The notes below the pieces were generated by a model. That model saw only the letters and a program-made list of their open reading frames with translations, made no database searches and was not told where the DNA came from. Shown here one piece after another: positions 1 through 9,335 of a stretch of DNA of 64,000 nt. The translations under genes were made by a program, and so were the position numbers. Origin of the DNA: an uncultured Clostridia bacterium (GTDB lineage Bacteria > Bacillota > Clostridia > HGM11514). Position 1 is the stretch's first letter; every line of letters begins with the position of its first letter. The stretch is taken from positions 1 to 64,000 of the forward strand of contig CAKSKB010000001.1 of the NCBI GenBank assembly GCA_934464705.1. The letters run 5' to 3'.

Positions 1-775
1 GCCCCATATCATCGCTCAAAGCCGCAAAATACTTTGAAATACCGAGTGCTTCGCCTTCGTTTTTTATAAATTCAAGTGCACGCTGCGCCGCTGATTTTGC
101 AATTCCGAGCATTTTAAGTGTATACTCTTTAAGGTATTTACCCCATACTGTATCGTCAGGTGACTCAAAATCCGCTTCCGAAGCGCAGGTTTTCAGCCAG
201 TCGGTATAATACGGCATGGTTCTCAGAAAATCGTAAAATCTGTAGATAAATTCTTCCGCCGAAGTATCGTCGCGGCCTGAAAATGAGTCCGAAAAATTCA
301 CAAATGCGGCGGCTTTTTCCTCATCGTCGTAAAAATAATTGAATGTTTCGTCAAGCGCCTCCGCACGCAGAATTTTGTCCTCCGTTTTTTGAATCAGTTC
401 AAAATCAAACGGAAGGTCTGTTTTCTGAAAATTTTCTTTTATTATATTCTGGCAGAACGAATCATATGTTCTTATGTCCGCACCGCCGAGCAGTATCAGC
501 TGGCGGCGAAGATGCGCATTATCGGGGTGCGCTTCAATCTGCGCCGCAATTGCCGCAGAAATCTTTTCCTTCATTTGCGCCGCAGCGGCATTTGTGAATG
601 TCACAACAAGAATTTTATCAATATCGGTCGGATTGTTTTCATCCGTAATCATTCTGATTACCCGTTCAACCAGAACCGCAGTTTTACCCGAACCCGCCGC
701 CGCCGAAACAAGCGTATCGCAGTTTCTGATATTTATTGCTTCCGATTGCTGCTCAGTCCAGTTAACATTACTCAT
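1..775 (-). CDS. addA: AddA helicase-nuclease subunit, N-terminal part (truncated by window edge)
   Basis: Only the first about 258 residues are inside the window; the gene continues past position 1. The N-terminus is a UvrD-type superfamily 1 helicase: a Q-motif-like WTEQQSEAI, then Walker A AAAGSGKTAVL and the motif Ia-like VVTFTNAAAAQMKEKI. AddAB processes double-strand DNA ends for RecA-dependent recombination, replacing RecBCD in Firmicutes. The ATG at 775 lies inside the end of addB (8-nt overlap) and is preceded by AAGGAG within addB, so the two are translationally coupled. Identity as addA rather than pcrA rests on the addB neighbour. Confidence 0.93.
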   Translation of the reverse strand, partial: MSNVNWTEQQSEAINIRNCDTLVSAAAGSGKTAVLVERVIRMITDENNPTDIDKILVVTFTNAAAAQMKEKISAAIAAQIEAHPDNAHLRRQLILLGGADIRTYDSFCQNIIKENFQKTDLPFDFELIQKTEDKILRAEALDETFNYFYDDEEKAAAFVNFSDSFSGRDDTSAEEFIYRFYDFLRTMPYYTDWLKTCASEADFESPDDTVWGKYLKEYTLKMLGIAKSAAQRALEFIKNEGEALGISKYFAALSDDMG

Positions 776-3700
776 TTTCAAACTCCTTTGCCAAATCCGC
801 GTATACTTCTTCGTCATTATTAAAATATTTCGTATTGCGGCACTCGCCTTTTCCGCGGCAAACACTCGCATAACAGCAGTATTTGCACGGGCTGTCATTC
901 GCTCCGGCGGTTATAGGATTTATGCTGATATCTCCCCGAAGAATTGCGGAAGAAAGCTCTTTGATGTTTTTCCTCACAGAAAGCCGCAGCAGCCTGAACT
1001 GTTCTGCCGAAGCCGTTCCGCCCTTCTTTTTGCCTTCAATTCCTATATATCCCGGGTCATCGTCCATATCCATAATGATATCGCTGTTTTGCAGAACAAG
1101 CCCGCGCATTGCGTATCTCCCTTTAAGCTTTGCCTCAATTTCTTTTTGTTCAAGGATATTCCTTTCTGCTTCAAGCCCGGAGGACAGTACGCAGTACAGA
1201 ACCCCCGCCGGTGTATTATTTTTACCGCAGAGTGCATCAAGATATGTTATAAGCTGAAGATTTACGGCATTATAAATATCTTTTAGTTTAAGTTCCTTGC
1301 TTCCGGTTTTGTAGTCAACTATTCTAAGATATTTGCAGCCGTCTTTTGTAAGCATGTCCGCACGGTCAATTTTTCCGGTAATTCGTATGTTTTCACCGCT
1401 TTCGGTTTTGAGATTCATATCGGAAACTTTATCACTGTCAAAATTGATTTCAAAACCTTCCGGGCGGAACTTGCTGTGATTGAATCTGTTCAGTATATTG
1501 TAAAGATTTGCGGAAAGCTGTCCTGTCAGTTTTGAAAGAATATACCTGTATCTCGGCGAACTCAAGAACAGCCCGTCAAGGAATTCCGGTGCTTCGTGCT
1601 TTACGGCGTTTTCCGTCATTGCCGTGCATGATTCTCTTGTAACGCTGCTCCAGGCATTACTGTCCGAAACCTCACGCACGCACCTTTCAAGAATCGAGTG
1701 AACAAGTGTGCCGATGTCGGGCGCACTCATTGTATAAACCTTTCTCGGCTTAAGCCTGAGATTGTAGTTCAGAAAATATGAAAAAGCGCATTTTGAGTAG
1801 CTTTCAAGCTTGGAAACGCTGCCGGAAAAACCGTTTTCGTAAAGTTTTTGTACGGATTCCTCCGAAAGAGTTATTTTGCTGTTTTCAAAAGTTTTACCGG
1901 CAATAAGCATGAGTTTCGACTTCCAGCCTTTGTCCGAGGCAAACCAGTCGTAAATGCTTCCGTGCGGCATACCGTTTTCAGCAAAACGCTCGAATGTATA
2001 GTAAGGACTTCCGACCTGCGGCAAAGAGGTTATTATTTCGGTATTGGGGAAAATCTCATGTATTTTAGGTATAATTTCGCTCGGAGCTGATGAAGTTCCG
2101 TCTGAATTTGTGGTTCTGTATGAAAAATAAATCTTTTCTTCCGGTGCTGAAAAAATTTTGTACAGAATCTGCATTTCCGCAAGAGCGCGGTGCTTTTTGC
2201 TGTTTGAAAGTTCTATCCCGAGTGCGTCAAGAATGTCACGGTCAGCCTCGTCAAACATTCCTCCGCCCGAAGGCGCAGGCGGAAACTCGCCGCTGCACAC
2301 CCCTACCGAAAACAAAACTTTGATGTTTCCCGGAACAAACCTTGAAGCATCCGATACCGTTACGCAGTCCGCGACCGGAGGTACGCTTCCGATGCTGTTC
2401 TCGTTAAGACCGGACTTAAGAACGCTCATGAATTTTGAAAAGGACTGCTTAACCTCAGGCATAAATTTTACCGCTTCATCAAGCGTGTTGATGAATATGT
2501 TCCACACCTGTGAATATTCCCTGGCTTTTTGGAACATTCCTTCATTATTCAGTTCGTCTATGATTTCACCGAGCTTTTCATACACTCCGAAATCGCAGAG
2601 AAGTTCAAAGAAGCAGCGTGCGTGGGTTTCAAAACTGTGTCTTCCCTTTGTGTTTTCTCTGAACTTTTTGAGCGGATGTATTATAGCATTTCTTGTGCGG
2701 CAGATAGCCTCGCTGTCATAAGAACCGTTTTTGAAAATTCTTTCGGTTCTGCTTTTCCAGACTTCATCGTCAGAAATTCTGTTTCCGTAAAGCCCGTATG
2801 CAAGTATAAAGTTTTCAAAAGCGTCGGAATCCTCCTCGGAAACCGGCGAAAAAGCAGATTTAATAAGCATTGACACTGCGTCATAGCTGTAATTATACTC
2901 AAAAATATCGGAGATTGCATATATAAACACAATCAGCGCGTTTGTGTTTATGCTTTCCTTGCCGTCTGAAAATATCGGGATACCGTTATTAGAAAATATT
3001 CTGCCGATAAGATTTTTATATTCTTCCGCATTGCGGTAGCAAACCGCAATATCCCTGAATCTCTTGCCTTCCTCTCTGCAAAGGCGTATAATCTCCTGTG
3101 CAACCGCATTGATTTCGCTGTAAGCGTTTGCCATTTTTATAATTTTAATTCCGTCCGAATCTGACTTTTCCGGAGGATATTTGAAATAATTAATACTCAG
3201 ATGAGCTGCAGCGGTCTGTTTTAAGGCGTCCGCTGCCCTTTCGGTTTTGTAATCCATACCTTCGGCAATGCGTTTTATATTGTTTACAGTCGGTTCAAAG
3301 CAAATCAGCACATCCGATTGCAAGCTGTTCGCCGCAGCGGCAATATGCACCTCGCAGTATTTTGCAAAAAGCCTTATGAGAAGCCTTTCCTGGTTGGTAA
3401 ATCCGCTGAATTTGCTGATTATCACCACAGACCCTGCAACGGAATAGAGGTTGGGATTTTCAAGCAGAAGCTTGTATGTAAATGTAAGGTCATCGTCCGA
3501 ATCGTTTCCGAACCGGGCGGTTTTTTGATTGTAGCTATCGAAAATCACGGCAAAATCCGTAAGCTTTTCTTTCAGCATACCGCTTGATGTTTCAATTTTG
3601 GACCTGACAAAATCAGGGTCAATCGCCGCATGCTTAAACTCCGAAACCGTTTTTGCAAGAGTAGATGCAAATCCGTATTTTTCGGCGCAGGTTTTGTATA

Positions 3701-3992
3701 TGCCGAGTTTTTCTGTGTCCAGCACGCTCTGCATCAGCATGACCTTTGAAGATGAAGACAGATATGAACCAGTAATTTTACCGGCTTCCTCAAAAATTCT
3801 TCCGGCAAGCCTCTTGAAGCTAATAACTTCAAACCCGATTTTGGTGACATCGGAAAAATATTTTTCCGCCGAAAGCGAAAACTGTTCCGGCACAATGAGA
3901 AATACATTTTTGTCCGCGCAATGAGAAATGATTTCCTTGCACCGCATATTAAGTGCGTTGCTGTCGGTTCCGTATATAACATTAAGGCTCAT
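768..3992 (-). CDS. addB: AddB, helicase-exonuclease subunit (ATP-dependent nuclease)
   Basis: About 1074 residues, usual for AddB. The start is set at the ATG at 3992 (MSLNVIYGTDSN), which has GGAGGG 6 nt upstream; an in-frame start at 4031 would put codons over the promoter. Near the C-terminus is a RecB-family nuclease domain (RITGKIDRAD, then LRIVDYKTGSK), followed by cysteines in CKYCCYASVC that with an upstream Cys match the AddB iron-sulphur staple. The N-terminal region is the inactivated helicase scaffold that recognises Chi in this family. First gene of an addB-addA operon with its own promoter just upstream. Confidence 0.95.
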   Translation of the reverse strand: MSLNVIYGTDSNALNMRCKEIISHCADKNVFLIVPEQFSLSAEKYFSDVTKIGFEVISFKRLAGRIFEEAGKITGSYLSSSSKVMLMQSVLDTEKLGIYKTCAEKYGFASTLAKTVSEFKHAAIDPDFVRSKIETSSGMLKEKLTDFAVIFDSYNQKTARFGNDSDDDLTFTYKLLLENPNLYSVAGSVVIISKFSGFTNQERLLIRLFAKYCEVHIAAAANSLQSDVLICFEPTVNNIKRIAEGMDYKTERAADALKQTAAAHLSINYFKYPPEKSDSDGIKIIKMANAYSEINAVAQEIIRLCREEGKRFRDIAVCYRNAEEYKNLIGRIFSNNGIPIFSDGKESINTNALIVFIYAISDIFEYNYSYDAVSMLIKSAFSPVSEEDSDAFENFILAYGLYGNRISDDEVWKSRTERIFKNGSYDSEAICRTRNAIIHPLKKFRENTKGRHSFETHARCFFELLCDFGVYEKLGEIIDELNNEGMFQKAREYSQVWNIFINTLDEAVKFMPEVKQSFSKFMSVLKSGLNENSIGSVPPVADCVTVSDASRFVPGNIKVLFSVGVCSGEFPPAPSGGGMFDEADRDILDALGIELSNSKKHRALAEMQILYKIFSAPEEKIYFSYRTTNSDGTSSAPSEIIPKIHEIFPNTEIITSLPQVGSPYYTFERFAENGMPHGSIYDWFASDKGWKSKLMLIAGKTFENSKITLSEESVQKLYENGFSGSVSKLESYSKCAFSYFLNYNLRLKPRKVYTMSAPDIGTLVHSILERCVREVSDSNAWSSVTRESCTAMTENAVKHEAPEFLDGLFLSSPRYRYILSKLTGQLSANLYNILNRFNHSKFRPEGFEINFDSDKVSDMNLKTESGENIRITGKIDRADMLTKDGCKYLRIVDYKTGSKELKLKDIYNAVNLQLITYLDALCGKNNTPAGVLYCVLSSGLEAERNILEQKEIEAKLKGRYAMRGLVLQNSDIIMDMDDDPGYIGIEGKKKGGTASAEQFRLLRLSVRKNIKELSSAILRGDISINPITAGANDSPCKYCCYASVCRGKGECRNTKYFNNDEEVYADLAKEFENE

Positions 3993-4021
3993 ATGACACC
4001 CTCCGTATGCAGTATACTTAT

Positions 4022-4050
4022 ATTTTAACACATAAAGAATAATTTTGCAA
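4022..4050 (-). promoter_or_regulatory. SigA-type promoter of addBA
   Basis: On the minus strand TTGCAA (4045-4050) and TAAAAT (4022-4027) are separated by exactly 17 bp, about 30 bp upstream of the addB start codon. Confidence 0.6.
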
Positions 4051-4103
4051 TTGTATATTTACCGAAATTTTTGACAATACTTATCCCGGAGGTGGTTTTC
4101 TGT

Positions 4104-4370
4104 ATGGAAACACTGAGAAATATTATTATACTTAACAATCTCAATTCAAATGAAATCGAACAGGCGATTATAATACTTAAAAAGAATAAAGGGAAAAACT
4201 ATAATGCCGAAACGGATGTAGTATCCGAAGCGCAGAAAATAATCGACGATTTTATAATAAGAAACAGACGGCAGAGAAGAAGAATCAGAGAAGTGAGATC
4301 AGCTTTGGTTCTTATGCCGGTTGCGGCAATATTCGGGCTTATGATGTTTCTGATATTCAAGTTTTTGTAA
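4104..4370 (+). CDS. Small single-pass membrane protein of unknown function
   Basis: An 88-residue protein with a GGAGG at 4088-4092 before the ATG at 4104. The N-terminal half is charged and helical (LNSNEIEQAIIILKKNKG), the middle carries a very basic run (RNRRQRRRIRE), and the last about 22 residues are a hydrophobic membrane segment (VLMPVAAIFGLMMFLIFKFL) directly after the basic stretch, predicting a tail-anchored topology with the basic domain in the cytoplasm. I do not recognise the family. It is the only plus-strand gene between addB and the phosphohexomutase. Confidence 0.7.
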   Translation: METLRNIIILNNLNSNEIEQAIIILKKNKGKNYNAETDVVSEAQKIIDDFIIRNRRQRRRIREVRSALVLMPVAAIFGLMMFLIFKFL

Positions 4371-4469
4371 ACAAAAATTTCCTACCGCATAAAATTATAG
4401 CATGTACCCTGGAAAAGTCAATAATTTTCATGCAAATTGCGGAATATAATCCTATTATTTGCAAAAATA

Positions 4470-4494
4470 AACTGCAGCTTGATTTGCTGCAGTT
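4470..4494. terminator. Bidirectional intrinsic terminator
   Basis: Perfect 9-bp stem AACTGCAGC / GCTGCAGTT around a 7-nt loop, with T-rich tails on both strands. It sits between the convergent small membrane protein gene and the phosphohexomutase gene and serves both. Confidence 0.85.
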
Positions 4495-4512
4495 CATTTT
4501 TTGTTATTCTCA

Positions 4513-6216
4513 TTATTTTACAACAATTTTTGTAACGCTTTCTTTAAACTTTGCGAGTTTTTCGAGAGCAAGGGCGTAAGTTTTATCGTTCACGCCGAAA
4601 TAGATTTTAACCTTCGGTTCCGTACCCGAAGGACGGATAGCAAAGGTAGACTTGTCCTCCAGAGTGAACAGAAGGACATCCGATACAGGGAGGGTCAAAG
4701 CTTCAGTTTTACCGTCAGCATAGGTTATTTTGCGAAGCTTGTAGTCCGCAACGGATTCCACCTTAACACCGTCGACTTCTTTCGGAGGATTGCTCCTGAG
4801 TTCTGAAATCATCTCTTTGATTTTTTGAACACCCTCTATACCTTCAAGTGTGATTGCCTTCAAATCCTCAGCATATGCTCCGAAACGGGAGAATATGTCT
4901 TCAAGCACATCAAAGAGCGTTTTGTCGAGAGTTTTATAATAAGCAGCCGCCTCGCACACAAGCAGGCATGCGACAACGCCGTCCTTATCCCTTGAATGTG
5001 TGCCCGAAAGATAGCCGTAGCTTTCTTCAAAGCCGAAAAGATAAGTGTGGCTGCCGTCTTTTTCAAACTGTCTTATTTTCTCACCGATAAACTTAAAGCC
5101 TGTAAGAACATTCATGCAGGCAACGCCGTAGCTTTCGCACATGCGGTCAGCAAGATATGTTGAAACGATTGTCTTGATAACAGCGGCGTTTTTGGGAAGT
5201 GTCCCGTTCTTTTTCTTTGCGGAAATAAGGTATTCCAGAAGTATAACGCCAATCTGATTACCTGTAAAAGAGTCGAATTTTCCGTCTTTGTTTTTAGCCA
5301 TAACGCCGACCCTGTCGCAGTCGGGGTCTGTTCCTATAATAAGTTCGGCACCGGTTTTTGCCGCCAAATCCTCAGCAAGGTAAAAACCTGCCTTATCTTC
5401 GGGATTAGGCGATTTCACGGTAGAAAACGCCGGATCGGGCTTTTCCTGTTCCGGAACAACCCATACTTTGTCAAAACCGGCCGCTTTAAGCGCCTTTCTT
5501 ACCGGAATATTTCCCGAACCGTGCAAAGGCGTGTAAACGATACCCATATCTGCTGATTTTGCAATACCGGGGTTTTGCTGCTGCTCCAAGACCCTCGAAA
5601 CAAATTTATCCTCATCGGCAGATGTAATCATTTCGATAAGACCCTTTGATACCGCCTCGTCAAAATCCATACGGCGCACGCCTGTGAAAATATCGGTTTT
5701 TGAAATATAGGACACAATTTCATCAGCCATTTCGGGCGCAATCTGCTCACCCGTGTCACAGTAAACCTTATAACCGTTGTATTTGGGAGGATTATGGCTT
5801 GCGGTTATCATAATACCTGCTGCGGCGCCCTTTTCAAGCACAGAAAACGACAGAAAAGGTACCGGGCGGAGAGCGTCCGAAAGATAAGCCTTTATGCCGT
5901 TTGCAGCCAATATGCAAGCCGATTCTTTAGCAAAAACATCGGAATACAGCCTTGAATCATACGAAATGCATACGCCGTCTGACGCTTTACCCTGATTATT
6001 CACATAATCGGAGAGAGCCTGTGTTGCCTGTCCGACAGTATACTTGTTCATTCTGTTAGTACCGGCGCCGATAACGCCGCGCAGACCGCCCGTACCGAAT
6101 TCAAGACTTTTATAAAACCTGTCTTCTTTTTCCTTTTCGTCAATTTTTTTAAGCTCGTCCGCAGTTTCGCTGTCTGCGGATTTAAGCCAAAGTTCGTAAA
6201 TTTCATTATAATTCAT
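4513..6216 (-). CDS. Phosphoglucomutase/phosphomannomutase (alpha-D-phosphohexomutase)
   Basis: 567 residues, the long PgcA-like form. All four active-site signatures are readable: phosphoserine loop TASHNPPKYNG (S140), Mg-binding DPDCDR (297-302), sugar-binding GFEESYG (395-401) and the C-terminal phosphate-binding RPSGTEPK. It interconverts hexose 1- and 6-phosphates (glucose or mannose), linking glycolysis to sugar-nucleotide and envelope synthesis. Start ATG at 6216 with GGAG about 10 nt upstream. It follows pgi and the small P-loop gene on the same strand, so a hexose-phosphate theme is likely. Substrate preference cannot be read from sequence alone. Confidence 0.93.
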   Translation of the reverse strand: MNYNEIYELWLKSADSETADELKKIDEKEKEDRFYKSLEFGTGGLRGVIGAGTNRMNKYTVGQATQALSDYVNNQGKASDGVCISYDSRLYSDVFAKESACILAANGIKAYLSDALRPVPFLSFSVLEKGAAAGIMITASHNPPKYNGYKVYCDTGEQIAPEMADEIVSYISKTDIFTGVRRMDFDEAVSKGLIEMITSADEDKFVSRVLEQQQNPGIAKSADMGIVYTPLHGSGNIPVRKALKAAGFDKVWVVPEQEKPDPAFSTVKSPNPEDKAGFYLAEDLAAKTGAELIIGTDPDCDRVGVMAKNKDGKFDSFTGNQIGVILLEYLISAKKKNGTLPKNAAVIKTIVSTYLADRMCESYGVACMNVLTGFKFIGEKIRQFEKDGSHTYLFGFEESYGYLSGTHSRDKDGVVACLLVCEAAAYYKTLDKTLFDVLEDIFSRFGAYAEDLKAITLEGIEGVQKIKEMISELRSNPPKEVDGVKVESVADYKLRKITYADGKTEALTLPVSDVLLFTLEDKSTFAIRPSGTEPKVKIYFGVNDKTYALALEKLAKFKESVTKIVVK

Positions 6217-6237
6217 AATTCACACACTCCACAGAAT

Positions 6238-6263
6238 ACGACTGCCCGATTAAGGGCAGCCGT
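6238..6263. other. Inverted repeat between the P-loop gene and the phosphohexomutase gene
   Basis: ACGACTGCCC and GGGCAGCCGT form a 10-bp stem with one mismatch around GATTAA. On the minus strand no T-tract follows, so this is better read as a transcript-processing or stabilising hairpin than a terminator. Confidence 0.45.
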
Positions 6264-6281
6264 ACAAAATTTTAATTAAAA

Positions 6282-6698
6282 TCAGAATTCAATGCAGTAT
6301 TTTTTAACCGCATCGCATACATTTGCCGGGTTTGCGCTTACGGAGAGTACAAATTCTATAGAGAACTTTTCGGATACGCCCTCAAGTCCTTTAAGGAATC
6401 CGATAAGCCCGTCAGCATCTCCGCCGGTGATTTTAAGTATTCCGTCAATATATATATCGGTAATATCAAAATTCTGAGAAACTATACCTTCAATGAAACC
6501 AAGAAAAACATCGGGATTTGTGATGTTGAATTCTTCGGTATCGACAAGGCGGACACCGATGTCAACATCATGCATAAGCCTGTTGCCCTTGTTAATGCAG
6601 ACAACCATGCCCTCTGCATTGGCAGAAGCCTTATTAACCATGTCGGTAAGCACTTTTGTTTTGCCGGTTCCTTTTTCGCCCATCAGTATTTTAATCAT
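6282..6698 (-). CDS. Small P-loop ATPase-like protein, conserved type of unknown function
   Basis: 138 residues with a Walker A GEKGTGKTK at residues 8-16 right after the N-terminal strand, and a possible Walker B in ITDIYIDG. GGGAGG precedes the ATG. There is no further recognisable domain; the fold looks like a minimal P-loop NTPase. I recall small clostridial proteins like this being labelled as ATP-binding or, misleadingly, as PilT, but that is memory and not proof. It lies between pgi and a phosphohexomutase gene on the same strand. No biochemical role can be inferred. Confidence 0.8.
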   Translation of the reverse strand: MIKILMGEKGTGKTKVLTDMVNKASANAEGMVVCINKGNRLMHDVDIGVRLVDTEEFNITNPDVFLGFIEGIVSQNFDITDIYIDGILKITGGDADGLIGFLKGLEGVSEKFSIEFVLSVSANPANVCDAVKKYCIEF

Positions 6699-6777
6699 AA
6701 TATATACCTCCCAATTAAAAATTATGTTTATAGATATATTGTACTATAGATTGGGAAAAAAATCAAGTGTTTTTTGT

Positions 6778-8112
6778 TTATTTGTTCAATCTTTTTTCAA
6801 GTTTTTCTTTTTGGTCCTCATAACCGGGCTTTCCGAGGAGGGCAAACATGTTCTTTTTGTAAGCTTCAACACCCGGCTGATTGAACGGATTAACACCGAG
6901 AATATATCCGCTAACCGCACATGCCTTTTCGAAGAAATAGAAAAGATATCCGAGGTTATATGCGTCAGCCTTCGGAACATTTATTACAAGATTCGGAACA
7001 TTCCCGTCGGTGTGCGCAAGAAGCGTACCGAGAAAAGCTTTTTTATTTACATAGTCAACCGTTTTGCCTGCGAGGAAGTTAAGGCCGTCGCCGTCGTTTT
7101 CTTCTTTTTCGATTTCGACATCGGCAGATGGAGTACCGAAAGAAACAACGGTTTCAAAAATATTTCTTACTCCGTCCTGAATATACTGACCCATAGAGTG
7201 AAGGTCGGTTGAAAAATCAACGGCAGCCGGGAAAATACCTTTGCCGTCTTTTCCTTCGCTTTCGCCGAAAAGCTGCTTCCACCATTCGCCGACATAATGG
7301 AACGAAGGCTCGTAATTAACAAGAATTTCCGTTCCCTTGCCTTTTCTGTAAAGGGCATTTCTGATTGCGGCATAAGTGTGGCAGTCGTTTTCGTCTCCGG
7401 AATAGTCGGTGCAGGCGTCCTGAGCGCCTTTCATGAGTTCATCAATATCCGCACCGCTTACAGCGATAGGCAGCAGACCTACAGCCGTAAGAACCGAGAA
7501 TCTTCCGCCTACATCGTCAGGAACAACAAAGCTTTCGTAGCCTTCCTCATCGGCTTGTTTTTTGAGAACGCCTTTTGCCCTGTCTGTTGTTGCGTAAATT
7601 CTTTTCGCTGCGCCTTCTTTTCCGTATTTTTCAATAAGCATTTTTCTGAAAACACGGAAAGCAAGTGCCGGTTCGGTTGTGGTTCCGGATTTGGAAATAA
7701 CATTAACGGAAAAATCCCTGTCACCCACAACATCGATAAGCTGTTTAAGGTAAGCACCGCTGATAGAATTGCCGGCAAAGTAGATATCGGGAGTATCTTT
7801 CGGCTTGGAATTATAGAACGGCGAACCCAGAAATTCTATAGCCGCCCTTGCCCCGAGGTACGAACCGCCGATACCGATTACAATGAGCACCTCGCTTGTT
7901 TCGCATATGCGCTTTGCGGCAAGCTTAATTCTTGCAAATTCCTCTTTATCATAATCGTAAGGAAGGTTAACCCAACCCAAAAAGTCGTTTCCGGGGCCGT
8001 TTTTTTCTTTAATCATTTTATTTGCCGAAGCAACCGCACCGGACAAATATTCGATTTCATGCTCGCCCACAAAAGAGAGAGCATTGGAATAATCAAAACT
8101 CAACTTACTCAT
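6778..8112 (-). CDS. pgi: Glucose-6-phosphate isomerase
   Basis: 444 residues, matching the short Firmicute PGI. Two SIS-type sugar-phosphate sites are visible: GIGGSYLGARAA near residue 80 and ISKSGTTTEPALAFR near 145. The PGI signature region LFGESEGKDGKG is near 285. It interconverts glucose 6-phosphate and fructose 6-phosphate. The ATG at 8112 is chosen because AAAGGTG lies about 9 nt upstream; an in-frame GTG at 8121 sits inside that ribosome-binding site. The gene has its own promoter and lies downstream of sigF on the same strand. Confidence 0.96.
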   Translation of the reverse strand: MSKLSFDYSNALSFVGEHEIEYLSGAVASANKMIKEKNGPGNDFLGWVNLPYDYDKEEFARIKLAAKRICETSEVLIVIGIGGSYLGARAAIEFLGSPFYNSKPKDTPDIYFAGNSISGAYLKQLIDVVGDRDFSVNVISKSGTTTEPALAFRVFRKMLIEKYGKEGAAKRIYATTDRAKGVLKKQADEEGYESFVVPDDVGGRFSVLTAVGLLPIAVSGADIDELMKGAQDACTDYSGDENDCHTYAAIRNALYRKGKGTEILVNYEPSFHYVGEWWKQLFGESEGKDGKGIFPAAVDFSTDLHSMGQYIQDGVRNIFETVVSFGTPSADVEIEKEENDGDGLNFLAGKTVDYVNKKAFLGTLLAHTDGNVPNLVINVPKADAYNLGYLFYFFEKACAVSGYILGVNPFNQPGVEAYKKNMFALLGKPGYEDQKEKLEKRLNK

Positions 8113-8144
8113 ATTACACACACCTTTAAAATAAATATAAGTAT

Positions 8145-8173
8145 ATTTTACCCCAAAAGCCGAATTAAATCAA
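8145..8173 (-). promoter_or_regulatory. SigA-type promoter of pgi
   Basis: Minus-strand TTGATT (8168-8173), a 17-bp spacer, then TAAAAT (8145-8150), about 33 bp before the pgi start. Confidence 0.55.
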
Positions 8174-8235
8174 GTCTTTTGATAAATTTTTGTCAAAAAA
8201 CATAAATATTTTCGCCTCAAAAGGCAATATTGCAA

Positions 8236-8925
8236 CTATTTATATGATAAATTGCGCAGATTTTGAAGAATTTTCTTTTCACGCCTTGAAATTTGCACCT
8301 GCGACACTCCGATAATCTTTGCGGTTTCGCTCTGGGTTTTCTGCCTGAAATAGCGCAGAATTACAATTTTTCTGTCCTCATCCGAAAGTTCTGACAGCAA
8401 ATCTTTAATAACTATGCGGTTGTCTGCATCTTCAAAAGTGTTTGTATTTTCGGCAATTGCGGTGCCGCTTTCGGAAAGCTCGTCCAAAGAGGAAACCGCC
8501 GATGCACTCTTTATTGCGTAGGCAACCTCGTCAGCACCGCAGCCAAGGATTTGCGCAAGCTCGGAAACCGAGGCTTCCGCAAACTCCGGATTCTGCCGCA
8601 GCCTGTAAATCTTAAGCGAAAGTTCCTTTAAGCTTCGGCTGACTTTAACAATCCCGTCATCTCTCAAAAATCGCTTTATTTCACCGATTATCAATGGTAC
8701 GGCATATGTAGAAAAACGATAGCCCGATGATTCGTCAAAACGGTCTGCGGCTTTGATAAGTCCTATGCAGCCAAGCTGACATAAATCTTCAAAATCGCAA
8801 CCGCGGCCGCGGAATCTGCGTGCAGCCGAATAAACAAGCCCCATATTCTCTCCGATAATTTTTTCTTTTGCAGCCTTGTCGCCGCTGCCGGGCGTGAGAA
8901 TATCGCTATACAAATTACTGCTCAC
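8236..8925 (-). CDS. sigF: Forespore sigma factor SigF
   Basis: 229 residues, sigma-70 family of the SigB/F/G type: region 2 with DFEDLCQLGCIGLIKAADRFD-like core and YRFSTYAVPLIIGEIKRFLRDDG, and a region 4 helix-turn-helix near the C-terminus (KTQSETAKIIGVSQVQISRR). SigF directs the first forespore transcription programme in endospore formation. The GTG start at 8925 overlaps the spoIIAB stop as GTGA, indicating coupled translation. The spoIIAA-spoIIAB-sigF order makes it SigF rather than SigG. Confidence 0.96.
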   Translation of the reverse strand: MSSNLYSDILTPGSGDKAAKEKIIGENMGLVYSAARRFRGRGCDFEDLCQLGCIGLIKAADRFDESSGYRFSTYAVPLIIGEIKRFLRDDGIVKVSRSLKELSLKIYRLRQNPEFAEASVSELAQILGCGADEVAYAIKSASAVSSLDELSESGTAIAENTNTFEDADNRIVIKDLLSELSDEDRKIVILRYFRQKTQSETAKIIGVSQVQISRREKKILQNLRNLSYK

Positions 8926-9335
8926 CCCAGCTTTTTTGTCATTACGATTTTTGTTCCCACTTCCCTTTTGGATGTCACCTCTACCGTATCCATGAACATT
9001 TCCATAACCGTGAAGCCCATTCCGGAGCGTTCCTCATCGGCGTGGGTTGTAAAAAGAGGCTGCATTGCCTGTTTGACATCATCTATTCCGCAGCCGTAAT
9101 CCTCAACGGTAACCGAAAAAATGCCGTCCTTCTCTGAAAGTTCCATAATAACCGTGCCGGATTTTTCGCGGTATCCGTGAACAACCGCATTCGTGACCGC
9201 CTCCGAAACGGCTGTTTTGACATCTGCCATAAATTCGACCGTCGGGTCATACTGAAGCAGAAAAGCCGCCGCTACATTTCTTGCAAAGCCTTCGTTAACG
9301 GATTTTGACAGAAATTCACACCTTGCCTTATTCAT
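8922..9335 (-). CDS. spoIIAB: Anti-sigma F factor SpoIIAB (serine kinase)
   Basis: 137 residues, GHKL ATPase fold: N-box SEAVTNAVVHGY with E45 as the expected catalytic base, G1 box DYGCGI and G2 box GMGFTVM. R19 matches the Arg contacting sigma F. It holds SigF inactive in the predivisional cell and phosphorylates SpoIIAA. The start ATG overlaps the spoIIAA stop (ATGA), with AAAGGAGG inside the spoIIAA end. Confidence 0.97.
   Translation of the reverse strand: MNKARCEFLSKSVNEGFARNVAAAFLLQYDPTVEFMADVKTAVSEAVTNAVVHGYREKSGTVIMELSEKDGIFSVTVEDYGCGIDDVKQAMQPLFTTHADEERSGMGFTVMEMFMDTVEVTSKREVGTKIVMTKKLG

Noticed and set aside
474..1286. Plus-strand frame opposite addA/addB
   Set aside because: Fully covered by the addA and addB coding sequences with recognised motifs; a shadow frame.
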